NCBI GenBank assembly: GCA_014773175.1
Contig: VXCM01002875.1
Coordinates: 62,001-126,000, forward strand
Source of the DNA: Lucifuga dentata
Taxonomy: Eukaryota > Chordata > Actinopteri > Ophidiiformes > Bythitidae
Direction of reading: 5' to 3'
Length of the DNA stretch: 64,000 nt
Positions 42,634-57,000 of this stretch are shown here, one piece after another. The notes beneath the pieces were generated by a model. It did no database searches, was not told the DNA's origin, and was given only the letters and a program-made list of their open reading frames with translations. Position 1 is the stretch's first letter; every line of letters begins with the position of its first letter. The translations under genes and the position numbers were made by a program.

Positions 42634-45600
42634 CCCATGGGGTGAAGTAGGATGAGAGGTCTGTGCCAGATCAGAGCCGACACTCCAAGAGGGGATTAGC
42701 TCTACTTATGCCACTTTGGTGGAAGGCTTTTTCTGTGTGTGTGTGTGTGTGTGTGTGNGGTGGGTGGGAGGGTGCTCAAGCAAATCTTCATGTTAGCCCT
42801 CAGGTCTTTTCATGTGAATATGGTTTTGGGTTTTAATGAGTAAGGTGCTTATTTGACCCGTCTGTGTTGTGGCTGTAATGAGGTTATTGTGCTTTGTGAA
42901 ATATGTCACGCTCTGCTGATCCTCTGAGCTGTTTCAATTAAGGAGCCCTATAGGCTCATTCTGTATTTTTTAGGCTTTTCATACAGTAACAGATATATCC
43001 TACATATTCCTACAAAATAAAAAATAAAGGCCTTCTGTTTTTTTTATTAGATGCAGAAATCAATCAGCCAGTCAGTGTTCATCTCTGAAATGATCAAAGG
43101 TCCTCAGTTTGCAGGATTTATTTTATTTTATTTTATTGGTCATTTAGGTCTCCAAATGAAGATCTGACAAGTCCCACATTTGATTGGTTGGTCATTCTGT
43201 TATTCCACCTTAAAGGATTTTAGTCTGAGCTTGAGTTGTGTGGTCTATATGATGTTTGAGAGGCAGCCCCACAAGAAAAGAATCATTTATTGGTACTGAA
43301 TCGCTGCATGAAAATATTTTTCATTTTTCAGCACAAAATATCATTACCATACACACCATTATGGTTTGCATTTGATAATGTACTCCCAGATGTTCTGATA
43401 CAGAAAATAATGCAGTCAGCATTAAAAAAAAATGGCACGTTAGAAGCATCTTCACCTCCATTACATTCATGTATCAGGACAAATCCTACTTAAAAGCTTT
43501 GTTACAAAAACCCAGAGTTTCCAGGTCCCATGAGTTGCTGTCAGCAATTTTTGTGAAGTGATTCATGAGCTCTGGCACTGACCACGGTGTGCTAACGTCA
43601 TTGGTTACCCCAATGGATTGGTCAGTGTTAATGCAGTAACCTTGAAGTATAAACACTCATTAACACACCAACATGAAGATGACGCTTTAGACTGCCTAGC
43701 CGCTTCTCTTTAAATGCGTCAGTGATGATACATTTCTGATTTAATCGCTAAACTTACACCACCAGCACTGTTATCAGTAGGTTTGTTCACCATCCAATCA
43801 GGCAGCTCGACCGTGTGCGGCCATTAGTTTACTTGACTACTTCTTGATTTTGCATCCTGACTTGGATCTCTTTCTGTCCATTCTTCTCTCTTTTATGCAA
43901 ACTGCAGAAACACCCACAAACTCTTATTCTTTCTTTCTATTCACCTTGACACTAACCTGATTACCTCACCTTTAACCTCAAGTTAAAGGGGCACCTGGGC
44001 GTGCTTTGCCGTGTGGATCCATGCTTCTTAGCAGATCTCCTCCAGGTCTCCTCCAGGGTTCAAAAGCAGGCAGGGGATTTAATGGACTAGCTAAACTGAC
44101 CCTAATCAGCCCTAATGCCCTTCTGCTGATGCCAGACTATCAGCGTGGCTACATCTCCATAGTGCGGCGGAGTCAGGCTAATGATGTGAGCCACACCCTG
44201 TAACCTCTTTAGTTACCAGATTAACACAAGTGAAGCAGATGAGAGGTTTCCACAGGGACGAATAGGCAACATTTACCGTTTAGGTTGGCACAGAAGCTGG
44301 AATGAGCCTGCAGGTGCTGCACAAATGTCTATATCGACAGCAAGATCCTAATGGAATAATAATGAATTGTAATTGCAAAGAGCCTCTCTCTCTGGGTCTC
44401 TCTGCATTTTTGATATTGACTGTCTGCAGTCAGCTGAAGCATGAACACCTCACATTCAATATTGATTTGACTTTTACAAGGAGAACCAGCGGCATGATCT
44501 GTTTTTTTCTGTCATTAAAATGTATTATTACACTCGGAGCAATTGCACATGCATGACTGCACACTCACAGAAACACACAGACGTGCACTAATGCACACAC
44601 CTCATCGAGTCTCAGTGGACGAGTGGACTTTAACCACTGAACACAACAGGTTAATGTCTCAGCACTTATATAGACAGACGGTGGAGTGCAGAGAGAAAGT
44701 ATCAGTGAGTCTGCGTGAGAGACGGATCAGTAAAAAAGAGATTAAAACTACCTGCTGGAAAGTCTGCGTCCATTTCCGCAGGCTTCCGCACATATCTGCT
44801 AGCATTGTTTAACATCCCTGCTGCAAAGAGAGAGGGATTATGGCTCCTCTTGCCCTCTGAGAGGAGGGCAACTGTGTAACAACACGGATGTTATCCCGGA
44901 TAAATCTGTTATCCATGGTCTGTACAGGGATACTCTCTGCAAGAGGATTAAAGACAAAGAGAGTATAGCATTATGGGAATAATACCATCCAGTTTCCTGC
45001 TTCACCTTTCCTATAACATGGTATCCTTATAAATGTATGTCAGCAATGAAATTTATGAATTCATAAACTCCATGCATACTGTGAGAAAAAAGTCTAGCCT
45101 TCATAATCTAGAACGTGCAATAATCAAAAAATAATCCTCATGGACATTCATATGGATTTGTTGGAATAATTATTTGCTCTGATTGTCTCCAGGAGTCCAA
45201 TGAAAAAAGGATTTATATTGATTTAATATTTTTTGACTCAATATCTAAACCCAGCTGTCAAATTTAAATAATAGGACCTTTTTCATATCCCTCTTTTTTT
45301 TTTTTTTTTTTTNTTTTTTTTTTTTTTTTTTGTGCATTTGCTTCAAGTGAACCGTTAGTTTTCTGTCTGACTCTATTTTTGTAATATCCAAACCAGACCA
45401 CAGATAATGCAAAATATATATATTAGCATATAAGCCTATATTTATGTGGCACATCATGGCAGCATTGTATAATCAAAATTTTTTATGCACGGCTGAACTA
45501 GGGATTAAATTTTCCCTCTTCCATCTCCTGTTACGAGATTATCACTTTCTTTGACCCCTAATATCAGGCACAGCTTCCATTCTTCATGTGTTTGTCTTTG

Positions 45601-46107
45601 TTTCATCATATTTAGGACCCAGAAGTCTTCCTACAAGTACAACAAGAGTCATTTCTCACGCAAACTTTGAAATCCATGTATGCGTCATGTCAAGATATTG
45701 GATGCTGAGTTTCTTTTGAGGACAGAGCAGGATTTCTGACTGTTTGAGCTCCCAAAATGTGAACCAAATAATTCTCTCAGCGAGTTCTCATCTCTGTCTT
45801 TTATTCAGCTTTCTGAGATTTTTGTAAAGTTCCAGCAACATCAGTGGCTCCAGGCGTTAGTCAGTACCCATCTAACCATCTCCTTGGTGTCCCTATTTCA
45901 ACCCAAATACTGTCTCTCTTATTCAGCCCCACATTATTGTTACCATACGTGACCTAGGCTCCTCTCCCCTCCCCTGACTCCAGGCCTGACAGCAGCCAAG
46001 TAGCCAGAGACTGATGACCCTGCTCATTTAACTGGTCCCTGGGGTCATTGTCTCATTGGCCTTAACAGGACACACACATGCAAAGACACAAAAGTATAGC
46101 TCAGGTG

Positions 46108-46109
<2 letters not shown>

Positions 46110-46148
<39 letters not shown>

Positions 46149-46299
46149 ACACACACACACACACANNNNNNNNNNNNNNNNNNNNNNNNNNNNNNNNNNN
46201 NNNNNNNNNNNNNNNNNNNNNNNNNNNNNNNNNNNNNNNNNNNNNNNNNNNNNNNNNNNNNNNNNNNNNNNTGTGTGTGTGTGTGTGTGTGTGTGTGTG
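46110..46299. repeat. (CA)n and (TG)n flanking an assembly gap
   Basis: CA units run up to the gap (46166-46271, 106 N) and TG units follow it to 46299. The strand switch implies either an inverted microsatellite or a wrong join. Confidence 0.85.
46166..46271. other. Assembly gap (106 N)
   Basis: Run of N between a CA array and a TG array. Confidence 0.98.
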
Positions 46300-46971
46300 C
46301 AAGCCCCTGTGGGTACCAGCTGTAGGCAGCATACAGTATATTCCCATCTGACTGAGCTGAGACACATGCTGCTCTTGTTGAATGGACGGACGTAAAGACA
46401 CCACTCACAGTGTCCACAAAATACAGAGTCATCATACCGTCTGAGTACATGAACCATGGTACAAAGACAAGTTTTTCCATTGGTGATTTAATCATTGTGA
46501 TTGGTTTGCTGATTTAAAACACCTGCTCAGGCTTTTCCAGATCAGCTGATGTGTGCATTCATTCTACATTCTGAACACCTCAACGTATTCAAAGAAAACT
46601 GAGTGAGGGATGAAGACACACCTAAATCTAGTTGTGTCTCTTAGCTCAGCAAATAATTATAGAAGTCAGTGTGTTAATATTTGCTCTGATCCATGCTGAG
46701 TAAAAGAATATATAACGTAAAGGGATTAAAAACTACTATTACTCAAACATAAAAGATTTGTAGCAACCTGTTATTCATTATCATCTGCACATGTCAGGCT
46801 TCTGCAGTAAAATCTGTCATAAAAAGTGTTTGCATCATTATTATATATGTATTAAAAAAAAAGGTATGATCTATATGATATACCAGTGTTGATGATAACC
46901 GTGATATTTAAAAAATGAAATACTGATATCATGTTAATAATACACGTATGATAATATCGCCAGTGCCTCTT

Positions 46972-47006
<35 letters not shown>

Positions 47007-48339
47007 GTAACACAGTAACTAGCTAGCTAGCTAGCTACTACCATGCATGTAGCTACTACTGCTGCGCTAAATCCTGATGGAGGAACTGACTGACAGAGTG
47101 AGACGCTCTACCCTAACCTGTTAAAAGTTAGCTGATCAGTGTGGAGTTTTTAGGATTCGGTAACAAAGACAGGAAGTTGACGCCCCAGTCTGCAGGAAAT
47201 GCTGATCGACAGGAACCACTAAAGGGGGTGATACCACCAACCTGTTCACCACCTTCACCTCCATCATCCTGCAGATTTCACCACGGTAGAGACAGGAAGT
47301 AGCAGTTAGCTTGCTAGCCCTGAAACAGGAAATGTTCCATGAAGGTCTTAGTTGTGTTGTTAAAGCTAAGTTATCATGGCGTTGGACTTGACAGGATTTT
47401 CTCTCTCCTGGTTATTTGTTAGATTTGTGGATCTTTTGTTTATCAGCTCACCTGGTTCCTTTACACGATTCTTTAAGGTGGAACTGCTCTTTTTGTAGCT
47501 TTTGTACAGTTCTGGTTACAGACTCTCTCCACCTCCTATACTCTTATTTGGAGTCTAATTCATTTGACAAAAAAGAGACTAAACACACAATAAACAAAAT
47601 TAAAGATGAATTTGATTGATAGCATTATTATTTTGTTTTTTTCAAATTTTCTATAGATATCGCGGTAATATCATTATCATGAATTCTTTTGGCCACGCTA
47701 ATTGTGTAGTGAAAATCTGATATCGTGACAGCCCTGGTATGATCTCTGACTTTCTCTGCATATCTAAGCTTCTCAGCCTTCCCATTATCTACACGCCCTA
47801 ATACTCCCACAGAGACTCCAGCGGTTTGCCATGATTTCAGCCGAGCAGAGGAGATCACAGCCTGCAGTCCCTCCATCGATCCCCGACTCCCCCGAGTCAC
47901 ACACAGCCTCCACCAGCGTCCCCACAGTGACCACGAGCCTGGCCTCCATCAGGACGGATCACCATCGCATATTCATCAAATGATAACACGGTAATACAGT
48001 AATGTCAGACTTCACATATAAATGTGGCGTTTATATGCTCTTGAAACAGATGCCAGAGTAGCTGTCGGTTTAGTGGAAGGTATAAAGCTATAAAATTTTG
48101 AAGTTTGACAAAAATATTTTTGATTGAATGCCAATATGTAATATTATGATCATATGTTCAAAATTACACTGACCTTTTGAATCTCTGAAAAGACCATTTA
48201 AACCACTAAACCTGACATTCTCAAAACCTTTGTTCGCCAAGATTTCTGAAGAAAATTGCTGTTAATCCAGATTTACTGACAGTTAATTGATCTAAAATAT
48301 CAAATGAGCCCAAATAAATTAAGATAATAAGTGTAGTTA

Positions 48340-48404
48340 GAAGAAGAAGAAGAAGAAGAAGAAGAAGAAGAAGAAGAAGAAGAAGAAGAAGAAGAAGAAG
48401 AAGA
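48340..48404. repeat. (GAA)n microsatellite, array 1
   Basis: About 21 AAG units on the plus strand. Confidence 0.95.
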
Positions 48405-48514
48405 GCTTTGTAAACTAGCCCTGGCTAAAAATGTTACGATGTGCAGCATTAGTTTTTCTATGAATGATCTATGTCTCTGCATCAGTCCCTAATCAAATAA
48501 ACATTTAAATAAAT

Positions 48515-48586
48515 GAAGAAGAAGAAGAAGAAGAAGAAGAAGAAGAAGAAGAAGAAGAAGAAGAAGAAGAAGAAGAAGAAGAAGAA
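48515..48586. repeat. (GAA)n microsatellite, array 2
   Basis: About 24 uninterrupted GAA units, 110 bp from array 1 and in the same orientation. Confidence 0.95.
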
Positions 48587-49170
48587 TTTTATCATTAGAG
48601 TACAGAGCTCCAGCCAGGCTGAACAAGGCTCAACAAATTTGTGTTGCTCTAATAATGTAGTGGCCAAAAGAGAAATAAACGACTATAATAAACATAATGC
48701 TTTATGAGATCTACCTTTGTAACAGTTGAAGACATACAAACAAGTTTATCACTTGATTTTCCTCTGGATCTGTACAACTGATCTAAAGTCTCGAAAACAT
48801 TTTATCATGTGTGTTTAAACTTGTTATTAAAAAAAAAAATCCTCCTGAATAGCAACTTGCTAAATCAGAGCGCATGTACAGAACAATACGTTCTTTGGCC
48901 CATTATACAGTTCAGTCCCGGTCGGTTCTTTCAAAGATTAACCAACGGCCTTCATGGCTTCCAAAATAACCCTTCCTGCCTGCAGCAGCAGCACAANTCA
49001 AAGATTAACCAACGGCCTTCATGGCTTCCAAAATAACCCTTCCTGCCTGCAGCAGCAGCACAACTCAGCCAGCCAATCAAAAGGCAGCGTTCCACCAGCA
49101 GAAACACAACGGTTACCAGCCGCTCTTTTCATGACCAGTGATCCGAGACCTGTTAGTGGCCATGTAAAGA

Positions 49171-49171
<1 letters not shown>

Positions 49172-49212
<41 letters not shown>
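49172..49212. repeat. (CA)n microsatellite
   Basis: About 20 CA units. Others of similar kind lie at 46976-47005 and 52866-52899. Confidence 0.95.
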
Positions 49213-49213
<1 letters not shown>

Positions 49214-52200
49214 CACACTGGACCTTTTAATGTGTAAAAACATGCTGTCCGCCTTGTTTGAGAGAACAAAAGTCCTCTTAACAATTAGGATTCCTGCCAC
49301 TGTCCTCTGATGACTGCTGGGTCTTATATTTTCACAAGGAGGATTATGGGTAATGACAGCGCTGCCACTCGTCTATGTTAGTACTCATTTTTGTGATTTT
49401 TTTTTCGTGGTGTTGAGTAGAGAGTTGCTTGTACTATTTAAAATGTTTATAACAAAGCTGTGAGCAAAGAGAGAATTTATCCATATGCCACTGTGGAAAA
49501 TGATGCAAAAACAGCCTGTAAACGGTGTTAAAGGAGATATAAAATATCTGACACAACAATATACATGTAAATTTGAGTGTGCAGGTGTGTGCACAAGTGC
49601 GTGAATTCACATGTTTTCATTCTAAAAGCAGCTTATGTAAGGTCTGTCAGGCCAAACAAAGGGTCACTGATATGATCCTCAAGAAGCTGCAGGCTAAGCT
49701 GAGGCACGCATGCAGCCTCCTTCATCATGGCACAGACCTGAGACTCACAGTTCCTCAACTCACATTCTAAAATAAAGATCCAATGAAAATCCTTTGAAAA
49801 GCCACTCGTCAACGCATCTCTGGTTAGGAGATGGTGGCCTACACAGGCCAAAAAGGTGAAGAGCTGAGCTAAGGTCACAGCATCCAGCAGAGGCAGGCTT
49901 TAGAAATCCCTGCTCGCCCAGTGCCCCTTCTGTTTCATTAGCTACCCCCTTCCCATTATCGCCTCCTTTAATTTAGCCGAGGAGTGGGGAAAGGGTGTGA
50001 GTAAGGGGGATGGGAAGGTGAAATCAGGGTTGGGGCTCGTGTTGTGTGTGCGTTGAAGTTCACTTACTTGTGTGTGTGCGTGTGTTCCGTCTTCCAGCCA
50101 GGCAGGATCGCAGCGATGCAGCTCCTGGTTTTTCTTCCTCGAAAATCACAGCAGACCTAATGACCCCACTCTAATTGCACTGTGTCAATATTGTTGCATT
50201 TGGATTCCCATAGCTCTCATATAATATGCACAAAGAGGGATGGCTCATCAGAACTCAATATGCTGGAGCTTAGCAACTTGGCCCGGGCACATAAACGCTG
50301 ATATCACATTGCAGGCTGTCACGTCTCTATTATTTCTGCAATTTTACTCAAATCTGCGGCTTGTCTGATGTGCCACATTAAATTTCTGCTTTGATGTTTG
50401 CGTGTTATTTCTGTTAAGCGTGCAATAGTTTCCCTTCATGAGCTGTGTTAGTGTCACAATATATGAGACATCAGACATTCATATTCTAAACAAAATCGTG
50501 TTTCTTTTATCAATTTCACCTCTTTCATGATGACAGAAGGTAATTATTACAAGTTACGCGTCAATGGCTCACATAAACCTTTTCGTTTATGCAAACAAAA
50601 AACATAAGAGTTATTTACAGGGGCAGTAGTAAAAGTAACACATCAGCCCACTGCATGACTTTGAACATTGAGTTGCCACCCAATGCATTGACTGATAATG
50701 GGCAGATGATCAATAGAGAGACTCGAACTTTATTAACGTCTCCAATTAGACTCCAGTGGGATCAATAAGGGCTCTGACACACTGACATGGTGACATTCTG
50801 ACAAAGAGCTAATGAGGAATGGTAGAAATTAAACCTCCAAAAGGGAACAAAAAACCCTGTCCTTATCAAATGATTCAGATTCTATTTTCAGAACAAAGCA
50901 GGAGGATTCATGCTTCAATTTTTCATTGGTTTTTGTTGCATTTGCACTTTGCCTGGCTGGCTGGAATGCTTTTTCCCTGAAGTCTGAGCTGATATATCTG
51001 TTATATCTGTGGTCCGGCTCCATTCTGGGGCCATGAGAAACGTAACTCTTCCTCTCTAAAAGCAAGAAAGTTGAAGGATTATTGTAACATTAAAACTCTT
51101 ATTCTTGCAGAGACAGTTGTGTGTCTGTGAGAAGCAAATGTGCGCTGGGATTTATGGGAGATTAAGAAAAACTTTCCCCATGAGATTACACATATATGTA
51201 ATCTTTGCCAAACCAGAGTGAGGGATTAAGATGACTTCTATGACCAAAAAAATAAAAAATAAATTCCTTCTTAAGATGACGTGACGCTGAGATTATACCT
51301 TGAAGAATAGTTTAATCCTCCGTGGTGACAGGTTGAGTCTGTGCAAACATTTTGACTTCAGCGTTCAGCATGGTCTGCTTTCAGGAGGAAAAGTTAAATA
51401 TATGTGTGTTTTTATCTTTAATTCAGCATTTTAAATAAAGTTCTCTTAGCAGTATAATTCACACGATGCTCCACTTTTTATCTGTGCTGTGATTAAAGCA
51501 AAATGTGAAGTAAGTCTTGAAGTAACATGAATGGAATTAATAGGATTCTGTTGTTCCAGAGGAAGTACGACAGATCAGGAATTGCATGTGCAGAACGTTT
51601 ACGAAATCATCTTAGAAAGATTTGAAGAAACACGAGTAAAATATAGTGTGAAACTGAAATGAATGGGCGTTGAGATCTTATAAAAATTATATATAAAAAA
51701 AAAAGATATTGTTCCAGCATGCTTGTTTGAGGGACTACTTCACTTTATTTCAACTTTGCATTATGCTGAATGTGTTTAGAAGAACAATTTATTTATTTTT
51801 TAGAAACATTATGGAATGATCTAGTTTAAATAGATGAAAGTTTATCATTTTTTTTCCTTGCTGTTTTGCTGTAGCTGTAACTTCATCATGTCAGAGGTGA
51901 ACAGTGTGACCGGTAACACCATCCAATATTTAATACCTAATATCCAAACCCTGAATAGAGCCTATAGATACTCCAAACTTCAGCACGTTTGACGCGTCAG
52001 GTTTTCTGAACACATTTGTCTTCAAGGTTACACTGCAGAACAGAATACAGTGTAACAACAGATGGACAAAGACAGTCCCGTTGTGCAGACGTTACTCCAA
52101 TAATACTCATTGGAGCAATAAAGTCCACTATCAACCCATATTTTAAAGTAAGAGCCAGCCCCTCTGGTGCTGTATGTGAAAGCTTAGGGAATCATTACCA

Positions 52201-52864
52201 TGGCCTCTGCATAACCTCCATAAGTCAGGTTAGTGTCAATAACTTGGGCTTTAAATATTGATAAGGGTGATCACCTCACTCATGGAAAGACCATTTCTGG
52301 GTGCTGATGTCCCTGTGAGGTGACTCTCATACATAAGTCATGCTTCACATTCAGGACGCATCGCTTCCACTATCGCTCCAGGACAATCACCTCCTCTGTG
52401 TTTTGGTCTTATCAACATATTGCTCACCAGAGAGCAGCAGGCAGATGATTGAGAGAAACTATTAGGCTTAGATCATTCTTAGGTATTACTGCACACCTCA
52501 GTGCGTTTCTGTTTGATTAGCCTTTAAGTAAAATAAATCTGACAATTGAAACTGCTTTCTCTTGTTGCACACTTATTCAGACTTATAGTCTGAACTTGAT
52601 TGCACGCAATGACACATACGTGATCTGGCAGTTTTGTTTGACGTATGGAAATGTGTCGGATCAAACTGCCAATTTGGAGAGTCCAGCTGAGTGCTTTAAA
52701 GAAATCCTTCCTGTTTAACATGTGGAAATGTCATAGAGCTGCATTTATTCATGTGAACATTAGAGGCACATTCCTGTCCAGGAGCCCTGGAGACAAAAGA
52801 TGTTGAACTCCCCAGAGGAGAATGACCTGGAGGACAGGCTCACGCATACCAGCTGGACTTGATA

Positions 52865-52901
<37 letters not shown>

Positions 52902-53587
52902 TCGGACTAATGCCTCTGCATATATTCCTCATTTGCATCATAGTGTCACAAAAGGAGCCTTTGTCACAAAGCTGGACATCCTGATGTGGAATTTAACTTC
53001 TGATATAAGCTGAGCGTATGCATTGCATTTTTGTGTGTTTTTGTATTTTGTACATTTAATAATCGCACTGCCTGGATAAGCATTGATTCCACCAAGGTAA
53101 TCCTTGCAGGATAATACCAGACAGCAGCTCCTGTCCTCCGGCTCTGAAGCAATGAGTGCAATAAATCTGTGAGTGACATGTAATTGGACTGGTATTGCAT
53201 CTGTATAAATGTCATATATACCACGGTAGGTTTATGGCAGATGGTGAATATATTTTGTCGTAAAGTATTTTTCTTCTAGTACTACATTGTGAAATGTATA
53301 TTTTTAATAGACATATATTATTTCAACATCAAGTTCCCATCAATATTTTTATTGTTAACTGGTACGCTCTTTTAAAATACACAAGCAATGACTGTAATGC
53401 TAGGAGATCATCATGAAACAATGAAAATTAAACATAAATTTACATGAATTAAAACAAAGTTGAGATTGATGTCTATTCATTAATTCTTCCATAGTCAATA
53501 ACACTGGAGATTTAATTCATGTTCATGCATTAAGCCTGAGTCTGATCTCAACAGCAAAAAAGCTGCATGATTAATAACTAGAAGTTG

Positions 53588-53601
53588 CTGCCACCTAGTG
53601 G
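53588..53601 (-). promoter_or_regulatory. CTCF core motif, perfect match
   Basis: On the minus strand CCACTAGGTGGCAG fits all 14 positions of CCASYAGRKGGCRS. It lies about 420 bp beyond the dhrs7c stop and faces the site at 24600, the convergent arrangement typical of loop anchors. Confidence 0.55.
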
Positions 53602-53935
53602 ACACTCAAAGAAACACATTTATTTGACAGAAAGACATAGTTCTCCTCTAGTGTGCATTTAATCAACAATACATTTAATCAAAGCCATTCGCTCTGATAA
53701 TGTGCAAGATGATTATGATTATTACACTTTCCTTTAATCTAATATATAATAAGATACATAATTTATCTGAATGTCTCATCTATACTAAGTGCAATAAAGA
53801 GGCAGTATATTTCTCTTTTCATCTTTAGCAGGAAACAGCAGAGCACCAATATTATGATAAATGGTCACCCAATGAACACAAAATGTGTCCATTCTTATAT
53901 TCCCATATGGAATCTCCTGAGCTGAGGTCAGACTT

Positions 53936-53941
53936 TTTATT
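53936..53941 (-). terminator. dhrs7c: Polyadenylation signal AATAAA for dhrs7c
   Basis: AATAAA on the minus strand lies 83 nt beyond the dhrs7c TAG stop (54026-54024), a plausible position for a short 3'UTR. Confidence 0.5.
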
Positions 53942-54023
53942 ATTTTAAGTTGCTAAACGAATGTGCTTTGACCTGTACACTTATATGCTGTTTCCAAACA
54001 ATCGTCTCATTCCTGCTTTCCTC

Positions 54024-57000
54024 CTACTGCAGCTGCTTAGCCAGCACAGAGTCCTTCACTCCAACAGCCAGGACAGAGAAGAGGAAGGAGGGGAAGAAGG
54101 AGCGGAGGTAGAGGGCCACCCTAGGGATCGGGTGAGCCAACACAACCTCCTTCCTCTTCCTGTTCACCGTTTGCATAATCTCATTGGCCAGGACTGACGG
54201 GCGGACGCCATGGGTCAGCTGGCTGGCAATAACTGTGGAGGAGGAAGAGAAATACACCAAGTTATGTTTGTCTGTGGAACACACAAAATGGGGCACAAAG
54301 AATATATTGAATATATACCAATATACTGTATTTGTAAACAACAACTGATTACTACTACTACCACTATTACTACTATTAGCACTATGGCTACTAGTACTAC
54401 AATTAGGCTACTAAAACTACAATGACAATGGCTACTACATACTACTACTACAACCCCTACTAACCACTACTATGAATGCTACTACTGTGAATACTACTAT
54501 GATTATTACTACTACAGCAACTAATAACTTGTCTACTACCACCATGGCCATTATTAGTAGTAATGGTGATATTACTACATTATAATATGAGCCACAAGTA
54601 TTTTCAGTTCAACATATTAGACATCTTTAAGCTTTTTTGTGCAATTATTGTATTTAAATGCATATAACTATAACACAACCCCAGCCATACAAAGGAGTTA
54701 ATTACACCATTAGATTTATACATAACCATAACAGTGCATTAGAAATAAAATATTAACTAACTGCTATTAATTTCTATTAAGAATTGATATAAAGATAAAG
54801 GTGTGAATCACTCTTAAATAGATTTTCCCATTTATAATATTGCTTATTAAAAGTGGATGTTATAATGTTTGTTTGCTCTATAGTTATTATTCTTCTATTA
54901 ACTAACTTCTTTCAGCCATTAACCAATTTTTAAAGACAAACAAATAAATAACTACATAAATAGATAAGCTAGTAAAACTGGTGTATCACTATGTGCCACA
55001 CCCACTACACAGACTCACAAACATAAAACATTCACAAAGACATGATAGCAGAATGGAAGAATAGGAATCAGTGCCAGTACCTCTGTAAGGGTTTTACAGA
55101 TAGTCATTACCTGTTCAGCCTCCGCCTTACAGCATACACCATTTTTTGTTGTTTTGTTTTTTAAACTCACATGCAGCCAGGCTGTTAGGTTTAGGGGCAG
55201 GCTCTTCTGTGGGCGGCGGTGTGGAGGCGTTGATGAAGGTATGACTGATGGTGCTGACAACTACCCCGTACTCCTCCACCTCAGCCCGCAGGCAGTCAAA
55301 GAAAGCCTGCACTGCATGCTTGGACGCTGCATCTGAAAGGCATTGACACAAATACGCATAGGAACATTCATGTGCCCAGACACAAAAGAGGTGTGACTCA
55401 CCTACAAATAAACCTCATTCCATGCATTGCAGACAGCATACTTTGGGTAATTGTTATCTGTCTTCCCTTAGGAACTTTGTCTATCTGTTGCACCAAACTG
55501 TAAGAACAGACATACTGCACATACATGTTTGAAACCCCAGTAGGTTGTTAGTATGTAATTAGCAGATGTGCTAAATAAGTGAGCATGATTTTAGTAAAGA
55601 GAGGCTGAGTGTTAACTCACATGAACTTCTGAAGGGGATAGCCAGTCTGCCCTGGATGCTGTTAACCAAGACAACATGTCCCGATCTTCTTGAAATCATT
55701 GTAGGAAGTACACCTGCCACATTATTTGTACATGTCACTTATTAACAATTAGATAAGAAGAAATCAATAACACAGTTAGCCTCTTCTGTGCTGATTATCT
55801 CATTGATGTCCACCCCACCTTTAGCCAATGTGCTGGGGCCGAAATAATTAATATCCATGATGTTTTTATCCTGTTCCAGGGAAACATTCTGCACTGGGGC
55901 CTTCAGCTTCATGCTGCTGTTACAGATTAGCACATCCACGTAGCCGTAACACTCCATGACCTCAGCCACCACCTCCTCCATGCTGTCCATGTCGCTGAAG
56001 TCCAGCATCACCAGCTTTGGAGCAAATGTCTATAGAAAAAGGGTACAGGATTGTATTACTTCACTCTACTGTAAGTAAGTAAGTCAAGCGTACTACAGAT
56101 CAAGAAAGGCTGCAACTAATGATTGTTTTCGTTACTGGTGTTTAACCAGGGATTGTTTTCTTGATTAAACATTTATTATGTAAAATGTCAAAAAAAAAAA
56201 AAAAAAAANAAAAAAAAAAAAAAAAAAATAGAGACAAATTCCTTAAAAGTTCTCTGGAAAAAGGATGATGTCTTTAAAATCCTTGTTTTGATGGAACAAC
56301 AGTTTAAAAAAGGTTAAGGGTTCAATATAAGACAAAGAAGTAGAAAATATGTAGCATTTTTTCATGCTAAATGATTAAAATTATAAATAATTTATTAAAA
56401 TTGTCAAATTTTTCCCCAGCTAACTACACTAACACGGAGCACTGCTAATGGGGAGCAAAACAACAACGATCAAATGCAGATGATGGAGTGAGAACTGCAA
56501 AGGTCAGTGAACCACGACCTCCAGTCAGCAATCATCCCAAGGCAAACAAGGCCACTACAAACACAAATCAGTTTGATTTATGTCTTACGCAGCTAAACAT
56601 AATCAATGGATGTGAGTTTGTGTGTTTCATCTGTGTGCTTTTTCCCCGCGCACACATCTGCCCTGTCCTGTAGAAGATACACAGAGGACAGTGTGCTGTC
56701 AGAGAGGATATCCTGCCTTTGTGTCGACCAGAGGAGGAAGTGCTGATCTGCCAGGTGGTGGACAGAGCAGAAGATTATGATAAAAATACATGAGGATCCT
56801 TCTCACCATGTCATGTCAGCGTTACGCCCTGATTCCTTACAGCTGTTTGAGAGATTTCTGTTAATAAATCTTAATGAATTGCACAGTTATTGGTACAATA
56901 TGATAATGGTTTGATCTGCGATACCCTCATGAGAATGTACACCATGTTTCCTGTGTATATTAATAGATAAGATATAGTAGCGGCACATTACTGGAGCAGC

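Larger units (their letters stand above)
37481..54023. other. Intergenic region between hs3st and dhrs7c, no confident gene
   Basis: About 16.5 kb. It contains a (CT)n array, a MITE-like region with long inverted repeats (37870-38600), a hairpin (41439-41477), two TTAA elements, CA/TG arrays, an assembly gap in a CA tract, two (GAA)n arrays and a CTCF match near its right end. Two short open frames with possible splice acceptors (47813-47983 plus; 42433-42549 minus) are reported as leads, not genes. Confidence 0.6.

Noticed and set aside
53581..53640. Short conserved-looking CTGCCACCTAGTGG viewed first as a SINE fragment
   Set aside because: No neighbouring SINE boxes or tail; the CTCF core explains the sequence better.
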